Source: an uncultured Pelagibacteraceae bacterium (GTDB lineage: Bacteria > Pseudomonadota > Alphaproteobacteria > Pelagibacterales > Pelagibacteraceae). From it: a DNA stretch of 64,000 nt. Under the pieces are notes generated by a model. The model was given only the letters and a program-made list of their open reading frames with translations. It had not been told where the DNA came from and ran no database searches. A program made the translations under genes and the position numbers. Location of the stretch: NCBI GenBank assembly GCA_902562205.1, contig CACESO010000006.1:1-64000 (forward strand), read 5' to 3'. Shown in pieces: positions 42,423 through 52,779 of this stretch. The stretch's first letter is position 1; every line of letters starts with the position of its first letter.

Positions 42423-42999
42423 GTTTTTATTTTTATTTCTAGTATTTTTAAACTCTTGTGTTGGAACAGGAACAAGCGGATTATTTGGGACTGGTGTATC
42501 AGTTGCAGTTGATCCAAGATCTATTGGAACCCAGATTGATGATACCTTAATGCAAAAAAATTTATCAACAAGACTTACCTTAGAGGACAAAAAATATTTC
42601 TTAGCGGTAAAATCAAAAGTTCTGGATGGTAGAATATTTATAACCGGCAAAGTTGATAATCCAGAGGATAAACTTAAAATTACTAAAATAGCTTGGGAAA
42701 CAGAGGGAGTAAGATCTGTAAGAAACGATATAAAAATTAAAGAGGAATTTAATTTTAAACAGTCGGCTAAGGATCTATTAATTACTTCTCAATTAAGAAC
42801 AGCTTTAATGTTTAATAATGAAATCAAATCAAGAAATTATCAAATAGATACTTATAAGAAACGTGTATATATTTATGGTATCGCAGAAAACCAGGATGAA
42901 CTCAAATTAGTAGTTGATGAAGCTAAATCGATTTTAGATGTTGAAAAAGTTATAGCAAGTATCCTTTTAATGGAAGACTTAAGAATTCAAAAGAATTAA
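42412..42999 (+). CDS. BON-domain lipoprotein
   Basis: Lipobox FLNSCVGTG; two BON-like domains; start trimmed from 42343. Confidence 0.85.
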   Translation: MKIKFLFLFLVFLNSCVGTGTSGLFGTGVSVAVDPRSIGTQIDDTLMQKNLSTRLTLEDKKYFLAVKSKVLDGRIFITGKVDNPEDKLKITKIAWETEGVRSVRNDIKIKEEFNFKQSAKDLLITSQLRTALMFNNEIKSRNYQIDTYKKRVYIYGIAENQDELKLVVDEAKSILDVEKVIASILLMEDLRIQKN

Positions 43000-45284
43000 T
43001 TTTTTTTGCTATAGTCAATTACACCAGCAGAGTATGCGGCAACAGAGGCTAAATTTAAAATTTCTGATGTTGAACTTCTGAGAGGAGCTATTTCAATTGC
43101 CTGACCTAATCCTATAAGAAGTGGACCAATTACTTTCGCTCTACTCATTGATTTCATTGTTTTAAATGATATTGCTGCACTGTGTTGACTTGGCATAATC
43201 AAAACATTGGCGTTACCAACTATCTCTGAGAATGGGTATAATTCTTTATAAGTTTCCTCTAAAGCGACATCGGGTTGCATTTCTCCATCAAATTTAAAAT
43301 CCACTTTTCTTTCTTTTAAAATTTGCACTGCATCACTTATTCGCTTTGTTCTATCTGTTACAGGCTGACCAAAAGTCGAATGAGATAAAAAAGCTACCTT
43401 AGGATCAAAACCAAATAATCTTACAACTCTTGCTGTTGAGATTGCCATTTCTGCTAATTGATTTGCATCTGGGTACTCAATTACAGATGTATCACAGACA
43501 AATATTGTTTTACCTCTGTTAATTATCATGTTGAGACCAAACATTATTTCACCCGGTCTTGGATCTACTACTTTTGTAACTTTTTCTAAGGATGAGGAAT
43601 AACGCCTTGTATTTCCAGTAACCATAGCATCAGCATCTCCACATGACACCATACAAGCCCCCCATATCACCCTGTCATTTCTGATAAGTTTATCACAATC
43701 TCTTTCTAATAAACCTTCTTTTCTTTGAAGTTTTTCAAATAAGAATTTAACATATCTTTCTCTTAATTTTTTATCTGTTGAGTTGATTATTTTAATATCT
43801 AGTTTTTCCTCATAACCAATTTCATATAACTTCTTTTTAACTATATCTTCTTTAGCAATCAAGATGGGCTCACCAAGTCCATTATTTTTAAATGCAATTG
43901 CTGCCTTCAAATTATTTTCATCTTCACCATCTGCGAACACCACTCTTTTCTGATTTTTTTTAATTTGGGAGTTTATTCCTTGAATTACCGCTACTGATGG
44001 GTCTAATCGGTTTTTTAGTTGTTCGGCATAAATATCAAAATCTTCAATATTTTTTCTTGCAACACCTGTTTTGATTGCTGCTTTTGCAACAGCAACTGGA
44101 ATAACACTTATTAATCTTGGATCAAAAGTTGATGGAATTATATATTCTCTTCCGTAATGTGGTCTATCCCCACCCATTGCTGCAACTACTTCATCAGGAA
44201 CTCTTTCTCTTGCCAAAGTAGCAATAGCTTTCACCGCAGCAACTTTCATTTCTTCATTTATTGTTTTAGCTCTTACATCAAGAGCTCCCCTAAAAATATA
44301 TGGAAAACCAATTAAATTATTAACTTGATTTGGATAGTCTGATCTTCCAGTTGCTATAATTGCATCTTCTCTAACATCTTCAACATCCTCAGGAATGATC
44401 TCTGGATCTGGGTTTGCACATGCGAATACAATTGGATTCTTAGACATTTTTTTAACCATTTCTTTTTTTAAGACCCCAGCTTGAGAAAGACCTAAGAATA
44501 CATCTGCCCCATTAATTGCATCATTTAAAGTTCTATTTTTTGTTTTGATAGCAAATTTCTTTTTCCATTCATTTAAATTATCCCTTTCAGAATGGATAAC
44601 ACCCTTTGAATCAAGCATTGTGATATTTTTATCTTTTACACCTGAATTTATAAAAAGATTTGCACAAGCCATTGCAGATGCACCGGCACCATTAATGACC
44701 ACTTTTACATCCTTAATATTTTTTTTTGCAATATCACAAGCATTAATAAGAGCCGCACTTGTAATTATAGCTGTACCATGCTGATCGTCATGAAATACAG
44801 GTATATCTAATAATTCTTTTAATTCGTTCTCTATTATAAAACACTCTGGTGCTTTTATATCTTCTAAATTAATTCCACCAAAGCTTTTTGAAATATTTTT
44901 TACAGAGTTAATAATTTCTTTTGTATCTGAAGAATCTATTTCAATGTCAATGGAATCTATGTCTGCAAATCTTTTAAATAAAACAGCCTTTCCTTCCATA
45001 ACTGGTTTTGATGCGACTGCTCCTAAATTTCCAAGACCTAAAATTGCTGAGCCATTACTTATTACAGCTACTAGATTACCTTTAGTAGTATAGTCATATG
45101 CGAGGTCTGGATTTTTTGAAATTGCTTTTACTGGTGCAGCAACTCCAGGTGAGTATGCCAAAGCCAAATCTCTTTTTGAAGTCATCGGTTTAGATGAAAT
45201 AATCTCAATCTTGCCAGATTTATTAGTATTATGAAAATCTAATGCTTCTTTATCCGAGTAATGTTCAATTTTATTTTTTTTCAT
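42996..45284 (-). CDS. maeB: NADP-dependent malic enzyme with C-terminal phosphotransacetylase-like domain
   Basis: TSKRDLALAYSPGVAAPV; FHDDQHGTAI; PTA-like C-terminal half. Confidence 0.97.
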   Translation of the reverse strand: MKKNKIEHYSDKEALDFHNTNKSGKIEIISSKPMTSKRDLALAYSPGVAAPVKAISKNPDLAYDYTTKGNLVAVISNGSAILGLGNLGAVASKPVMEGKAVLFKRFADIDSIDIEIDSSDTKEIINSVKNISKSFGGINLEDIKAPECFIIENELKELLDIPVFHDDQHGTAIITSAALINACDIAKKNIKDVKVVINGAGASAMACANLFINSGVKDKNITMLDSKGVIHSERDNLNEWKKKFAIKTKNRTLNDAINGADVFLGLSQAGVLKKEMVKKMSKNPIVFACANPDPEIIPEDVEDVREDAIIATGRSDYPNQVNNLIGFPYIFRGALDVRAKTINEEMKVAAVKAIATLARERVPDEVVAAMGGDRPHYGREYIIPSTFDPRLISVIPVAVAKAAIKTGVARKNIEDFDIYAEQLKNRLDPSVAVIQGINSQIKKNQKRVVFADGEDENNLKAAIAFKNNGLGEPILIAKEDIVKKKLYEIGYEEKLDIKIINSTDKKLRERYVKFLFEKLQRKEGLLERDCDKLIRNDRVIWGACMVSCGDADAMVTGNTRRYSSSLEKVTKVVDPRPGEIMFGLNMIINRGKTIFVCDTSVIEYPDANQLAEMAISTARVVRLFGFDPKVAFLSHSTFGQPVTDRTKRISDAVQILKERKVDFKFDGEMQPDVALEETYKELYPFSEIVGNANVLIMPSQHSAAISFKTMKSMSRAKVIGPLLIGLGQAIEIAPLRSSTSEILNLASVAAYSAGVIDYSKKN

Positions 45285-45334
45285 TTTGATTATTTATGTA
45301 TACAAATGAGCCAATAATAAGACTAATATGATTT

Positions 45335-46864
45335 ATGAATTTAATTAAGTCAACTGGGACTTTTAGTTTTTATACCATAATTAGTAGAATATCTGGTTAC
45401 GTTAGAGATATTCTTATTGCAATATTTCTTGGTTCTGGACCTGTCGCAGACGCTTTCTTTGTTGCATTTAGAATTCCAAATACCTTTAGGAGAATCTTTG
45501 GAGAAGGTTCCTTCAATGCAGCTTTTGTGCCAAGTTACACAAAAGGGTTAACAAAATCTAAAAAAAATTCTGAAAGCTTTGCAAATAAAGTTTTTAGTTT
45601 ATTAACTTTTTCACTGCTTGGACTTGTAATTCTCGTTGAGTTATTTATGCCTTTATTTGTATCACTTATAGCACCAGGTTTTAAATCAGATCCTGAAAAA
45701 TTTATTATAGCAACTGACTTAACAAGGATTACATTTCCTTTTATATTGTTTATAAGTTTAGCATCTTTTTTTTCAGCAATTTTAAACTCACATAATAAAT
45801 TTGCAGCTGCTTCAGCTGCACCAATAATATTAAATATAGTTTTAATAATTGTATTATTATGTGCTAAATACCTTGACGATCATCTTGTGATTTATATGTC
45901 CTATGGTGTATCAATAGCTGGACTCATTCAAATGATCTTCCTTATTTTAGTATTGAAAAAAACTTATAAGCCCCAATTTGAAATAAATTTAAGTATTGAT
46001 AATAAAACAAAAAGCTTTTTTAAAAAACTTTTACCAAGTATTTTTTCTTCAGGAGTAACTCAAATTAATATTTTGATTGGAACTATCATTGCCTCTTTTC
46101 AAGCCGGAGCTGTATCATATTTATATTATGCTGACCGAATTTATCAAATTAATCTTGCCATTGCAGGTATAGCAATTGGAACTGTCATACTTCCAAAACT
46201 ATCCTCTTATATTGCTCAAAAAAAATTAAAGGATATTGATTTGATACAAAACAAGTCATTAGAACTTTCACTTTTTTTAAGTCTTCCTGCGATGGCAGGT
46301 CTATTAATTGCTTCCGAAGAAATTGTTTCATCGTTATTTGGATACGGATCTTTTAATAAAGAAGGTGTTGAAAATTCTGCAAAAGCATTATTTTATTTTG
46401 CTTTAGGTTTGCCCGCATTTTCACTCATTAAAATTCTCTCAAATTTTGTTTTTGCTAGAGACAATACGAAGATACCGTTTTATTTCTCGTTAATATCAGT
46501 TATCATTAATGCTTCAATAAGTATTTATTACTTTAGAGATTTTGGCTTTATAATAATTCCAATTGCAACATCTATTTCATCCTGGATTAACGCTTTATTA
46601 TTATATTATTATTTAAATCATAAGAAATTTTTTAAAGTAAGTTTAAGTTTGATATTTCAATTTTTCAAAATAAGTTTTTCAGTTTTATTAATGGCTTTAT
46701 TCCTTTTCATCTCAATTAATTTTTTCAGTGCTCACTTAGAATATGATAGCAATTTTAAAGTTATTTATCTTCTTTTATTAATAATTTCATCAGCGATAAT
46801 TTATTTTGTAATATCCTTACTTACTAAAGCTTTCAAATTAAGTGATATTAAAATAAGATATTAA
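45335..46864 (+). CDS. murJ: Lipid II flippase MurJ
   Basis: ISRISGYVRDILIAIFLGSGPVADAFFVAFRIPN; polytopic. Confidence 0.96.
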   Translation: MNLIKSTGTFSFYTIISRISGYVRDILIAIFLGSGPVADAFFVAFRIPNTFRRIFGEGSFNAAFVPSYTKGLTKSKKNSESFANKVFSLLTFSLLGLVILVELFMPLFVSLIAPGFKSDPEKFIIATDLTRITFPFILFISLASFFSAILNSHNKFAAASAAPIILNIVLIIVLLCAKYLDDHLVIYMSYGVSIAGLIQMIFLILVLKKTYKPQFEINLSIDNKTKSFFKKLLPSIFSSGVTQINILIGTIIASFQAGAVSYLYYADRIYQINLAIAGIAIGTVILPKLSSYIAQKKLKDIDLIQNKSLELSLFLSLPAMAGLLIASEEIVSSLFGYGSFNKEGVENSAKALFYFALGLPAFSLIKILSNFVFARDNTKIPFYFSLISVIINASISIYYFRDFGFIIIPIATSISSWINALLLYYYLNHKKFFKVSLSLIFQFFKISFSVLLMALFLFISINFFSAHLEYDSNFKVIYLLLLIISSAIIYFVISLLTKAFKLSDIKIRY

Positions 46865-46865
46865 G

Positions 46866-47870
46866 ATGTCACAAAAAAATATATTTTCGGGTGTTCAACC
46901 TACAGGCAATCTTCATTTAGGAAATTATATTGGTGCAATTAAAAATTTTGTAAGACTACAATCTGAAAATGACTCTAAATGTATTTATTGTGTTGTTGAT
47001 TTACATGCAATTACTACAAAACAAGATCCACAAAAATTAAAAGATAATATCCTTGAGACGACCGCAGTTTTTTTAGCAAGCGGAATTGATCCAAGCAAAA
47101 GTATAATTTTTAATCAATCTATGGTACCTGCTCATTCAGAGGGCGCATGGATACTGAGCTGTATTGCAAGAATGGGTTGGTTAAACAGGATGACCCAGTT
47201 CAAAGAAAAAGCAGGCAAAGATAAAGAGAAAGCAAGTGTGGGATTGTATATTTATCCAATTTTAATGGCAGCTGATATTCTTTTGTACGATGCAACTCAT
47301 GTTCCTGTTGGAGAAGATCAAAAACAGCATTTAGAACTTACACGAGATATTGCTCAAAAATTTAATAAAGATTTTAAAGTTCAAGATTTTTTTAAAATAC
47401 CAGATCCTCTTATACAGGAAAAATTCTCTCGTATTATGAGTCTTAAAGATGCAAAAAATAAAATGAGTAAATCAGACCCATCAGATGCTAGTCGTATAAA
47501 TCTCACAGACACAGAAGAACAAATCCGTAATAAAATTAAAAAAGCAAAAACCGATACGAAATCATTTCCTGCAAATGAAAAAGATTTGAATAAGAGACCA
47601 GAAATTCAAAATTTGATAGGTATATACTCAAGTTTAAAATCCCAAAAAATTGCAGACACAATAAATGAATTTCAGGGAAAAAATTTTTCAAATTTTAAGG
47701 AAAAACTATCAGAGGTTGTGATAGAAAATATTACACCTATTTCAAAAGAGATATCAAAATTAAAATCAGATAAGAGTCATATTCTTCAAGTTTTAAAAGA
47801 TGGAAGTGAAAAAGCTGAAGCAATTGCTTCAGAAAAAGTAAAAAAAATTAAAGAAATTATTGGCTTTTAA
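46866..47870 (+). CDS. trpS: Tryptophanyl-tRNA synthetase
   Basis: FSGVQPTGNLHLGNYIGAIKN; KMSKSDPSD. Confidence 0.99.
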   Translation: MSQKNIFSGVQPTGNLHLGNYIGAIKNFVRLQSENDSKCIYCVVDLHAITTKQDPQKLKDNILETTAVFLASGIDPSKSIIFNQSMVPAHSEGAWILSCIARMGWLNRMTQFKEKAGKDKEKASVGLYIYPILMAADILLYDATHVPVGEDQKQHLELTRDIAQKFNKDFKVQDFFKIPDPLIQEKFSRIMSLKDAKNKMSKSDPSDASRINLTDTEEQIRNKIKKAKTDTKSFPANEKDLNKRPEIQNLIGIYSSLKSQKIADTINEFQGKNFSNFKEKLSEVVIENITPISKEISKLKSDKSHILQVLKDGSEKAEAIASEKVKKIKEIIGF

Positions 47871-47915
47871 AAATATTTTACTTTAAAAAACAACTTCAAT
47901 TACTATATTAACTTA

Positions 47916-48455
47916 ATGTTTATACAGACACAACAAACTCCAAATCCCAATTCTTTAAAATTTGTCACTGAAAAAAAGGTTTCATTAGTTGGCCCTATTG
48001 AATTTAAAGATAAAAGTGAGACATCTGTCAGCCTTATTAAAAATATTTTGTCAATAAATGGAGTAACTGGTATTTTCTTATCTGATGATTATTTATCGGT
48101 TAACAAAGACGTTAATTTTGAATGGGAAGATCTTAAACACGTAATAATTTCGTATATTAACGATTTTTATGATCAAGGTAACGAATGTATAATTTCAGAA
48201 AAAAAATCTGAAAATTCAGATGAACTATCAAGTGTAAAAAATACAATTATCAAAATACTTGAAACCAAGGTTAGACCTGCAGTTGCTAGAGATGGAGGTG
48301 ATATAAAATTTAAAGATTTTAAAGATGGGAAAGTTACAGTGGAGTTACAAGGAAGTTGTTCTGGTTGTCCAAGCTCTACACTAACGCTTAAAAAAGGTGT
48401 TCAAAATCTCTTATGTCATTATGTTCCTGAAGTGAAGGAAGTTGAGGCAATATGA
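47916..48455 (+). CDS. NifU/NFU1-like Fe-S scaffold
   Basis: MFIQTQQTPNPNSLKF; LQGSCSGCPSSTLTLKKGV. Confidence 0.95.
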   Translation: MFIQTQQTPNPNSLKFVTEKKVSLVGPIEFKDKSETSVSLIKNILSINGVTGIFLSDDYLSVNKDVNFEWEDLKHVIISYINDFYDQGNECIISEKKSENSDELSSVKNTIIKILETKVRPAVARDGGDIKFKDFKDGKVTVELQGSCSGCPSSTLTLKKGVQNLLCHYVPEVKEVEAI

Positions 48456-49621
48456 AAAAAGATTTATTTTCAGGTTTATCAAAGAAAAATTTTGATCTAA
48501 AAAAGTTTAAAGAATTAAAAAAAATTTTATCAAAACAAGGTATTGTAATAAAAAGAAAACCTTTTTCGAATATAAATTTTAGATTTGACGAGTTTAAGTC
48601 ATTGTATCTTACAGGAATAGCCTCTTTTTTAATAGTAATGTTTTCCTTTATAATACCATTGTCGGTCGATATTGATAATCAAATAGCAAGTAATAACGAC
48701 TCTAAAATAAATAATTCGAAAAAAGATTTTGAAAAAGTTTTAAGTGGAGAAAGTATTGATAATAAAGAAAAGGTTGATGAAGGTCTTGATTTATCAAACA
48801 TCTTAGAGGATGTATTCAAGTTTGACGAATTGCCAGAGGATACAGTACGATTAAGTGCTTCTACAATTGAGCAATTGTTTAAAGATACCAACTATTCTTT
48901 ATCTGAAGTTAGACGTACTAAAAAAGTTAAACCCATAAGACTATCTTTGCTACCCAATGAAATGAAATCAATCGAGAACTCAGGAAAAAGAAAAAACTTG
49001 TTTATAAAAATTATATTGCCACTGGTTCTTGAGGAAAATAATAGGATTATTATTGATAGAAAAAAACTATTTACAATTTTAAATAAAAATAAAAATTCAA
49101 AAGATGAAATCAAGTGGTTAAATCAAAAATTCAAGCAATATGGGGTTGTAAACAAAGATCTTGCAACTTTAAAAATTAGAATGGATATAATCCCTGTATC
49201 TCTTGCAATTGCCCAAGCCGCTAAAGAGACCGGTTGGGGAACATCAAGATTTGCTATTGAGGGTAATGCGCTGTTTGGCCAATGGACTTGGTCAGGCGAA
49301 GGTATTAAACCAGCTGGAGCTGATACAAATGCAACTTACAAAGTGATGAAGTTTAATGTGCTTAAAGCATCAGTCAGAGCTTACCAAAGAAATTTAAATA
49401 CACATTCAAGTTATAAGAGATTTAGATTTATAAGGGCGCAGTTAAGAGATGATAACAAAAAATTAGATAGTTTGAAACTCGCAGAATATTTAGATAATTA
49501 TGCTCAAACAGGAACCGAATATACGAAGGTATTAAAACAAATCATTCAACAAAATCAATTAAAAGATTTTGATGAAGTTAAACTACTTCCTCTTAGCATA
49601 AAATACAAAAATATTATTTAG
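48452..49621 (+). CDS. Bax-like glucosaminidase-domain membrane protein
   Basis: TM then AIAQAAKETGWGTSRFAIEGNALFGQWTW motif. Confidence 0.85.
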   Translation: MKKDLFSGLSKKNFDLKKFKELKKILSKQGIVIKRKPFSNINFRFDEFKSLYLTGIASFLIVMFSFIIPLSVDIDNQIASNNDSKINNSKKDFEKVLSGESIDNKEKVDEGLDLSNILEDVFKFDELPEDTVRLSASTIEQLFKDTNYSLSEVRRTKKVKPIRLSLLPNEMKSIENSGKRKNLFIKIILPLVLEENNRIIIDRKKLFTILNKNKNSKDEIKWLNQKFKQYGVVNKDLATLKIRMDIIPVSLAIAQAAKETGWGTSRFAIEGNALFGQWTWSGEGIKPAGADTNATYKVMKFNVLKASVRAYQRNLNTHSSYKRFRFIRAQLRDDNKKLDSLKLAEYLDNYAQTGTEYTKVLKQIIQQNQLKDFDEVKLLPLSIKYKNII

Positions 49622-50696
49622 GAATTTGAACCGTAAATTGGTGACCAAACCACTTCCATTTACCATTTTCATTTAAAGAACAATTCAATCTCCCCCTTCT
49701 AAAAGTAAATTTTTCTCTAAAAGAAATTTTCATAACATTATTTTCATTAACTGAAATATTAGGATTACCCCAATTATCACCTTCATTAGAAAAACAATTT
49801 ATATTCTTTATGTTTTTTTGATTATCAAAAAATTCAATTTCAACCGATGGAGGATTATTATTTACTAGCACGTACTTATCCTCGGGTTTAAAATTTTTAT
49901 ACTGCAAAGGCAAGTATTTGATAATAGAGCTGAATCTTTCCATTTTTCCATAATTCTCATTAATAGGAAATCTTGGTAATTCATATTTATCTTTTGTACT
50001 GTCTATTACTCCTGAGTGTTGTCCAAAAGCATATTTAAAATTTTTTTTAATAAAATTTTTTTGTTGCAAAGAATATTCACCAAAAGGATATGAAAAAAAG
50101 ATTGGATTATATCCTAAATTTGTATTGAAAATTTCAATTGATTTATTGATATCATCTTTAAAATCAGAAAATGAAAAATTTATTAGATATTCGTGAGTAT
50201 GTGAATGATTACCTATAAAAGCAAAATTTTCTTTCTCAATTTCTTTAATTTGTTCCCAGGTCATATAACCCCTTTTTCCAATCGGTTCTGTAGAAACAAA
50301 AAGAATAAAAGGTATTTCATTCTTTTTTAAAATTGGCCATGCATTTTCATAGAAAGATAAAAATGCGTCGTCGATAGTTAGTAGTATCTTCTTGTTATCT
50401 TTAGGTTTATCAAATTCCTCACTAAATAATTTTGGATTATAAAACTCAAACCCATTATTTTTAATAGCGGCAATGTGCTCTAAAAAAATATTCACTCTGA
50501 TATTTGTTGATGGGTATTTATTTTCTTCAAATCTATGATACATTATTGAGAGAACCCCTTGATCATCTGGATTGTATTGTGTCACTTCCTCTGATGATAG
50601 ATTTGAGTGAAAAAAAATGAGCAAAAACAAAATCGTAGATTTAATTGTGGACGCAGCAAGTGATAAAATTTTATTTAAACTCATATCTAAAGACAA
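49614..50696 (-). CDS. Secreted polysaccharide deacetylase family protein (start uncertain)
   Basis: ILLTIDDAFLSFYENAWPIL, IGNHSHTHEYL NodB motifs; N-terminal hydrophobic segment overlaps tsaB antisense. Confidence 0.85.
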   Translation of the reverse strand: MSLDMSLNKILSLAASTIKSTILFLLIFFHSNLSSEEVTQYNPDDQGVLSIMYHRFEENKYPSTNIRVNIFLEHIAAIKNNGFEFYNPKLFSEEFDKPKDNKKILLTIDDAFLSFYENAWPILKKNEIPFILFVSTEPIGKRGYMTWEQIKEIEKENFAFIGNHSHTHEYLINFSFSDFKDDINKSIEIFNTNLGYNPIFFSYPFGEYSLQQKNFIKKNFKYAFGQHSGVIDSTKDKYELPRFPINENYGKMERFSSIIKYLPLQYKNFKPEDKYVLVNNNPPSVEIEFFDNQKNIKNINCFSNEGDNWGNPNISVNENNVMKISFREKFTFRRGRLNCSLNENGKWKWFGHQFTVQIPK

Positions 50697-51009
50697 GATT
50701 TATACTAATGAGTACGAAAACTGTAGAAAAAATTTTGATAAATTTTCTGTTTTATTAATGAATTTTTTAACAAAAAAACAATACTCCTTCAAAAAGATAA
50801 GAAATGTTTTCATCAATCAAGGCCCTGGCAAATACACAAGTATAAGAACTTCAATGGCAATTATTAAGGCTTTACAGCTTGTTTATGGTTTTAATTATTA
50901 TGGTTTTAACAATAAAGATAAAGATGATGGAGATTATAAGAAAATTTTACAATTATTTAGGCAAAAAAAATTGATAAAAAATTTGATTAAACCACTTTAT
51001 TTGAGTTAA
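50617..51009 (+). CDS. tsaB: Shortened TsaB (t6A synthesis) homolog, 130 aa
   Basis: FINQGPGKYTSIRTSMAIIKALQLVYG matches TsaB core GPGSFTGLR...; ends IKPLYLS like the TsaB C-terminus; position before fur/miaB. Confidence 0.8.
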   Translation: MSKNKIVDLIVDAASDKILFKLISKDKIYTNEYENCRKNFDKFSVLLMNFLTKKQYSFKKIRNVFINQGPGKYTSIRTSMAIIKALQLVYGFNYYGFNNKDKDDGDYKKILQLFRQKKLIKNLIKPLYLS

Positions 51010-51017
51010 AATATACT

Positions 51018-51434
51018 ATGACAGATTCAATTGAAAAAAAATGCATTGCAAATGGTGTCAAACTTACTGATCAAAGAAAGACAATTGCAAGGGTAATATC
51101 TGAGTCAAAAAAAACATATGGAGAGGCTGATCACCCTGATGTAGATGAACTTTACAAAAGAGTTTCAAATATAGATCCTAAAATTAGTATCGCAACCGTA
51201 TATAGAACCGTAAAACTTTTTGAGGAGTCTGGTATTTTAATGAAACACGATTTTAAAGATGGAAAAGCCAGATATGAATTAAATGATGACCACAATCATT
51301 TAATAGATATTAAATCTGGAAATATAATAGAATTCACAGATGAAGAAATCGAAAAAATTCAAAAAAGAATAGCTGAAAAACATGGTTATAAACTAGTAGA
51401 CTCCAAGCTTGAACTTTATTGTGTTAAAAAATAA
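51018..51434 (+). CDS. fur: Fur-family transcriptional regulator
   Basis: LTDQRKTIARVISES; ISIATVYRTVKLFEESGIL; DDHNHLI. Confidence 0.93.
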   Translation: MTDSIEKKCIANGVKLTDQRKTIARVISESKKTYGEADHPDVDELYKRVSNIDPKISIATVYRTVKLFEESGILMKHDFKDGKARYELNDDHNHLIDIKSGNIIEFTDEEIEKIQKRIAEKHGYKLVDSKLELYCVKK

Positions 51435-51442
51435 TTACATTA

Positions 51443-52777
51443 ATGGCTAATAAAATATTCATCAAAACTTTTGGATGCCAGATGAATGAATATGACTCCA
51501 ATAGAATTTTTGATACTGTGAAAAAAATTGGTTTTTCCAAAACATCTGATCAATCTGATGCAGATTGTTATCTTATTAATACATGTCATATAAGAGATAA
51601 AGCAAAAGAGAAAGTTTATCATGAAGTGGGTAGGGTCAAAAAAATTTTTAGGAATAAGAAAAAACCAATACTCGTTGTTGCAGGATGCGTTGCTCAGGCA
51701 GAAAATGAAGAAATGCTGAAAAGAGAACCTTATATTGATATAGTTGTAGGTCCTCAATCTTATCACCAAATAAATTCTTTAATTTCAAATTATAAAAAGG
51801 GCCGTAAAGAACTTACAGAATTTGAAACTGAAGATAAATTTGATTATTTAGATAGGATTAAGAATACGTCTAGTAAAGTATCATCATTTCTCACAATCCA
51901 AGAAGGATGTGATAAGTTTTGTAGTTTTTGTGTAGTTCCCTATACACGTGGCCCTGAATATTCAAGGCCTTTTGAAAAAATTATTTTAGAGGCTCAAGAT
52001 TTGGTTAAAAGTGGTGCAAAAGAGATAATTTTACTTGGACAAAATGTAAATGCATATTCATTCGAGGGTAAATCAAAAGTATATAGATTATCAGATTTAA
52101 TAAATGAGCTGGAAAAATTTACGGAAATTAAGAGAATTAGGTATACAACGTCTCATCCAAGGGACATGACTGATGACTTAATTGAGTGTTATTCAAACTC
52201 TAAAAAATTGCAACCATTTGTTCATTTACCTATTCAAAGTGGTTCAGACAAAGTTTTAAAATTAATGAATAGGGGCCATAAAGTTGAAAAATATCTTGAG
52301 ATCCACGAAAAACTAAAAAAAATAAGTTCAACAATTAAATTTTCAAGTGATTTTATCATTGGGCATCCAGGGGAGACTGAGAAAGATTTTAACGACACAT
52401 TAAATTTTTTAAATGAAATTAAATTTATCAATTCTTATTCGTTTATATTTAGTCCAAGACCAGGAACTCCTGCGTCTAATTTAGATCTAATTGACCATGA
52501 AATTGCAAAAGATAGACTTATAAAAGTTCAAAAAATTCTTTTCCAATATCAATTAGAGCACAATGAGTCTTTTTTAGGAAAAAAAATTGATGTACTTGTT
52601 GAAAATAAAATGAGAAAAAATCAGATGTATTTTGGAAGAAATAAGTATCTCAATGGAGTGATATTTGATGGAAATGATAAGCTTATAGGGCAAACTGTAA
52701 AAATAAAGATTGATAAAGTAAATCAAAATAATTTATTTGGAAAAATAGATTCTAATTCAGATATGAAGGCTGCGTAA
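51443..52777 (+). CDS. miaB: tRNA-2-methylthio-N6-dimethylallyladenosine synthase
   Basis: FIKTFGCQMNEYDS; EGCDKFCSFCVVPYTRG. Confidence 0.99.
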   Translation: MANKIFIKTFGCQMNEYDSNRIFDTVKKIGFSKTSDQSDADCYLINTCHIRDKAKEKVYHEVGRVKKIFRNKKKPILVVAGCVAQAENEEMLKREPYIDIVVGPQSYHQINSLISNYKKGRKELTEFETEDKFDYLDRIKNTSSKVSSFLTIQEGCDKFCSFCVVPYTRGPEYSRPFEKIILEAQDLVKSGAKEIILLGQNVNAYSFEGKSKVYRLSDLINELEKFTEIKRIRYTTSHPRDMTDDLIECYSNSKKLQPFVHLPIQSGSDKVLKLMNRGHKVEKYLEIHEKLKKISSTIKFSSDFIIGHPGETEKDFNDTLNFLNEIKFINSYSFIFSPRPGTPASNLDLIDHEIAKDRLIKVQKILFQYQLEHNESFLGKKIDVLVENKMRKNQMYFGRNKYLNGVIFDGNDKLIGQTVKIKIDKVNQNNLFGKIDSNSDMKAA

Positions 52778-52779
52778 TC

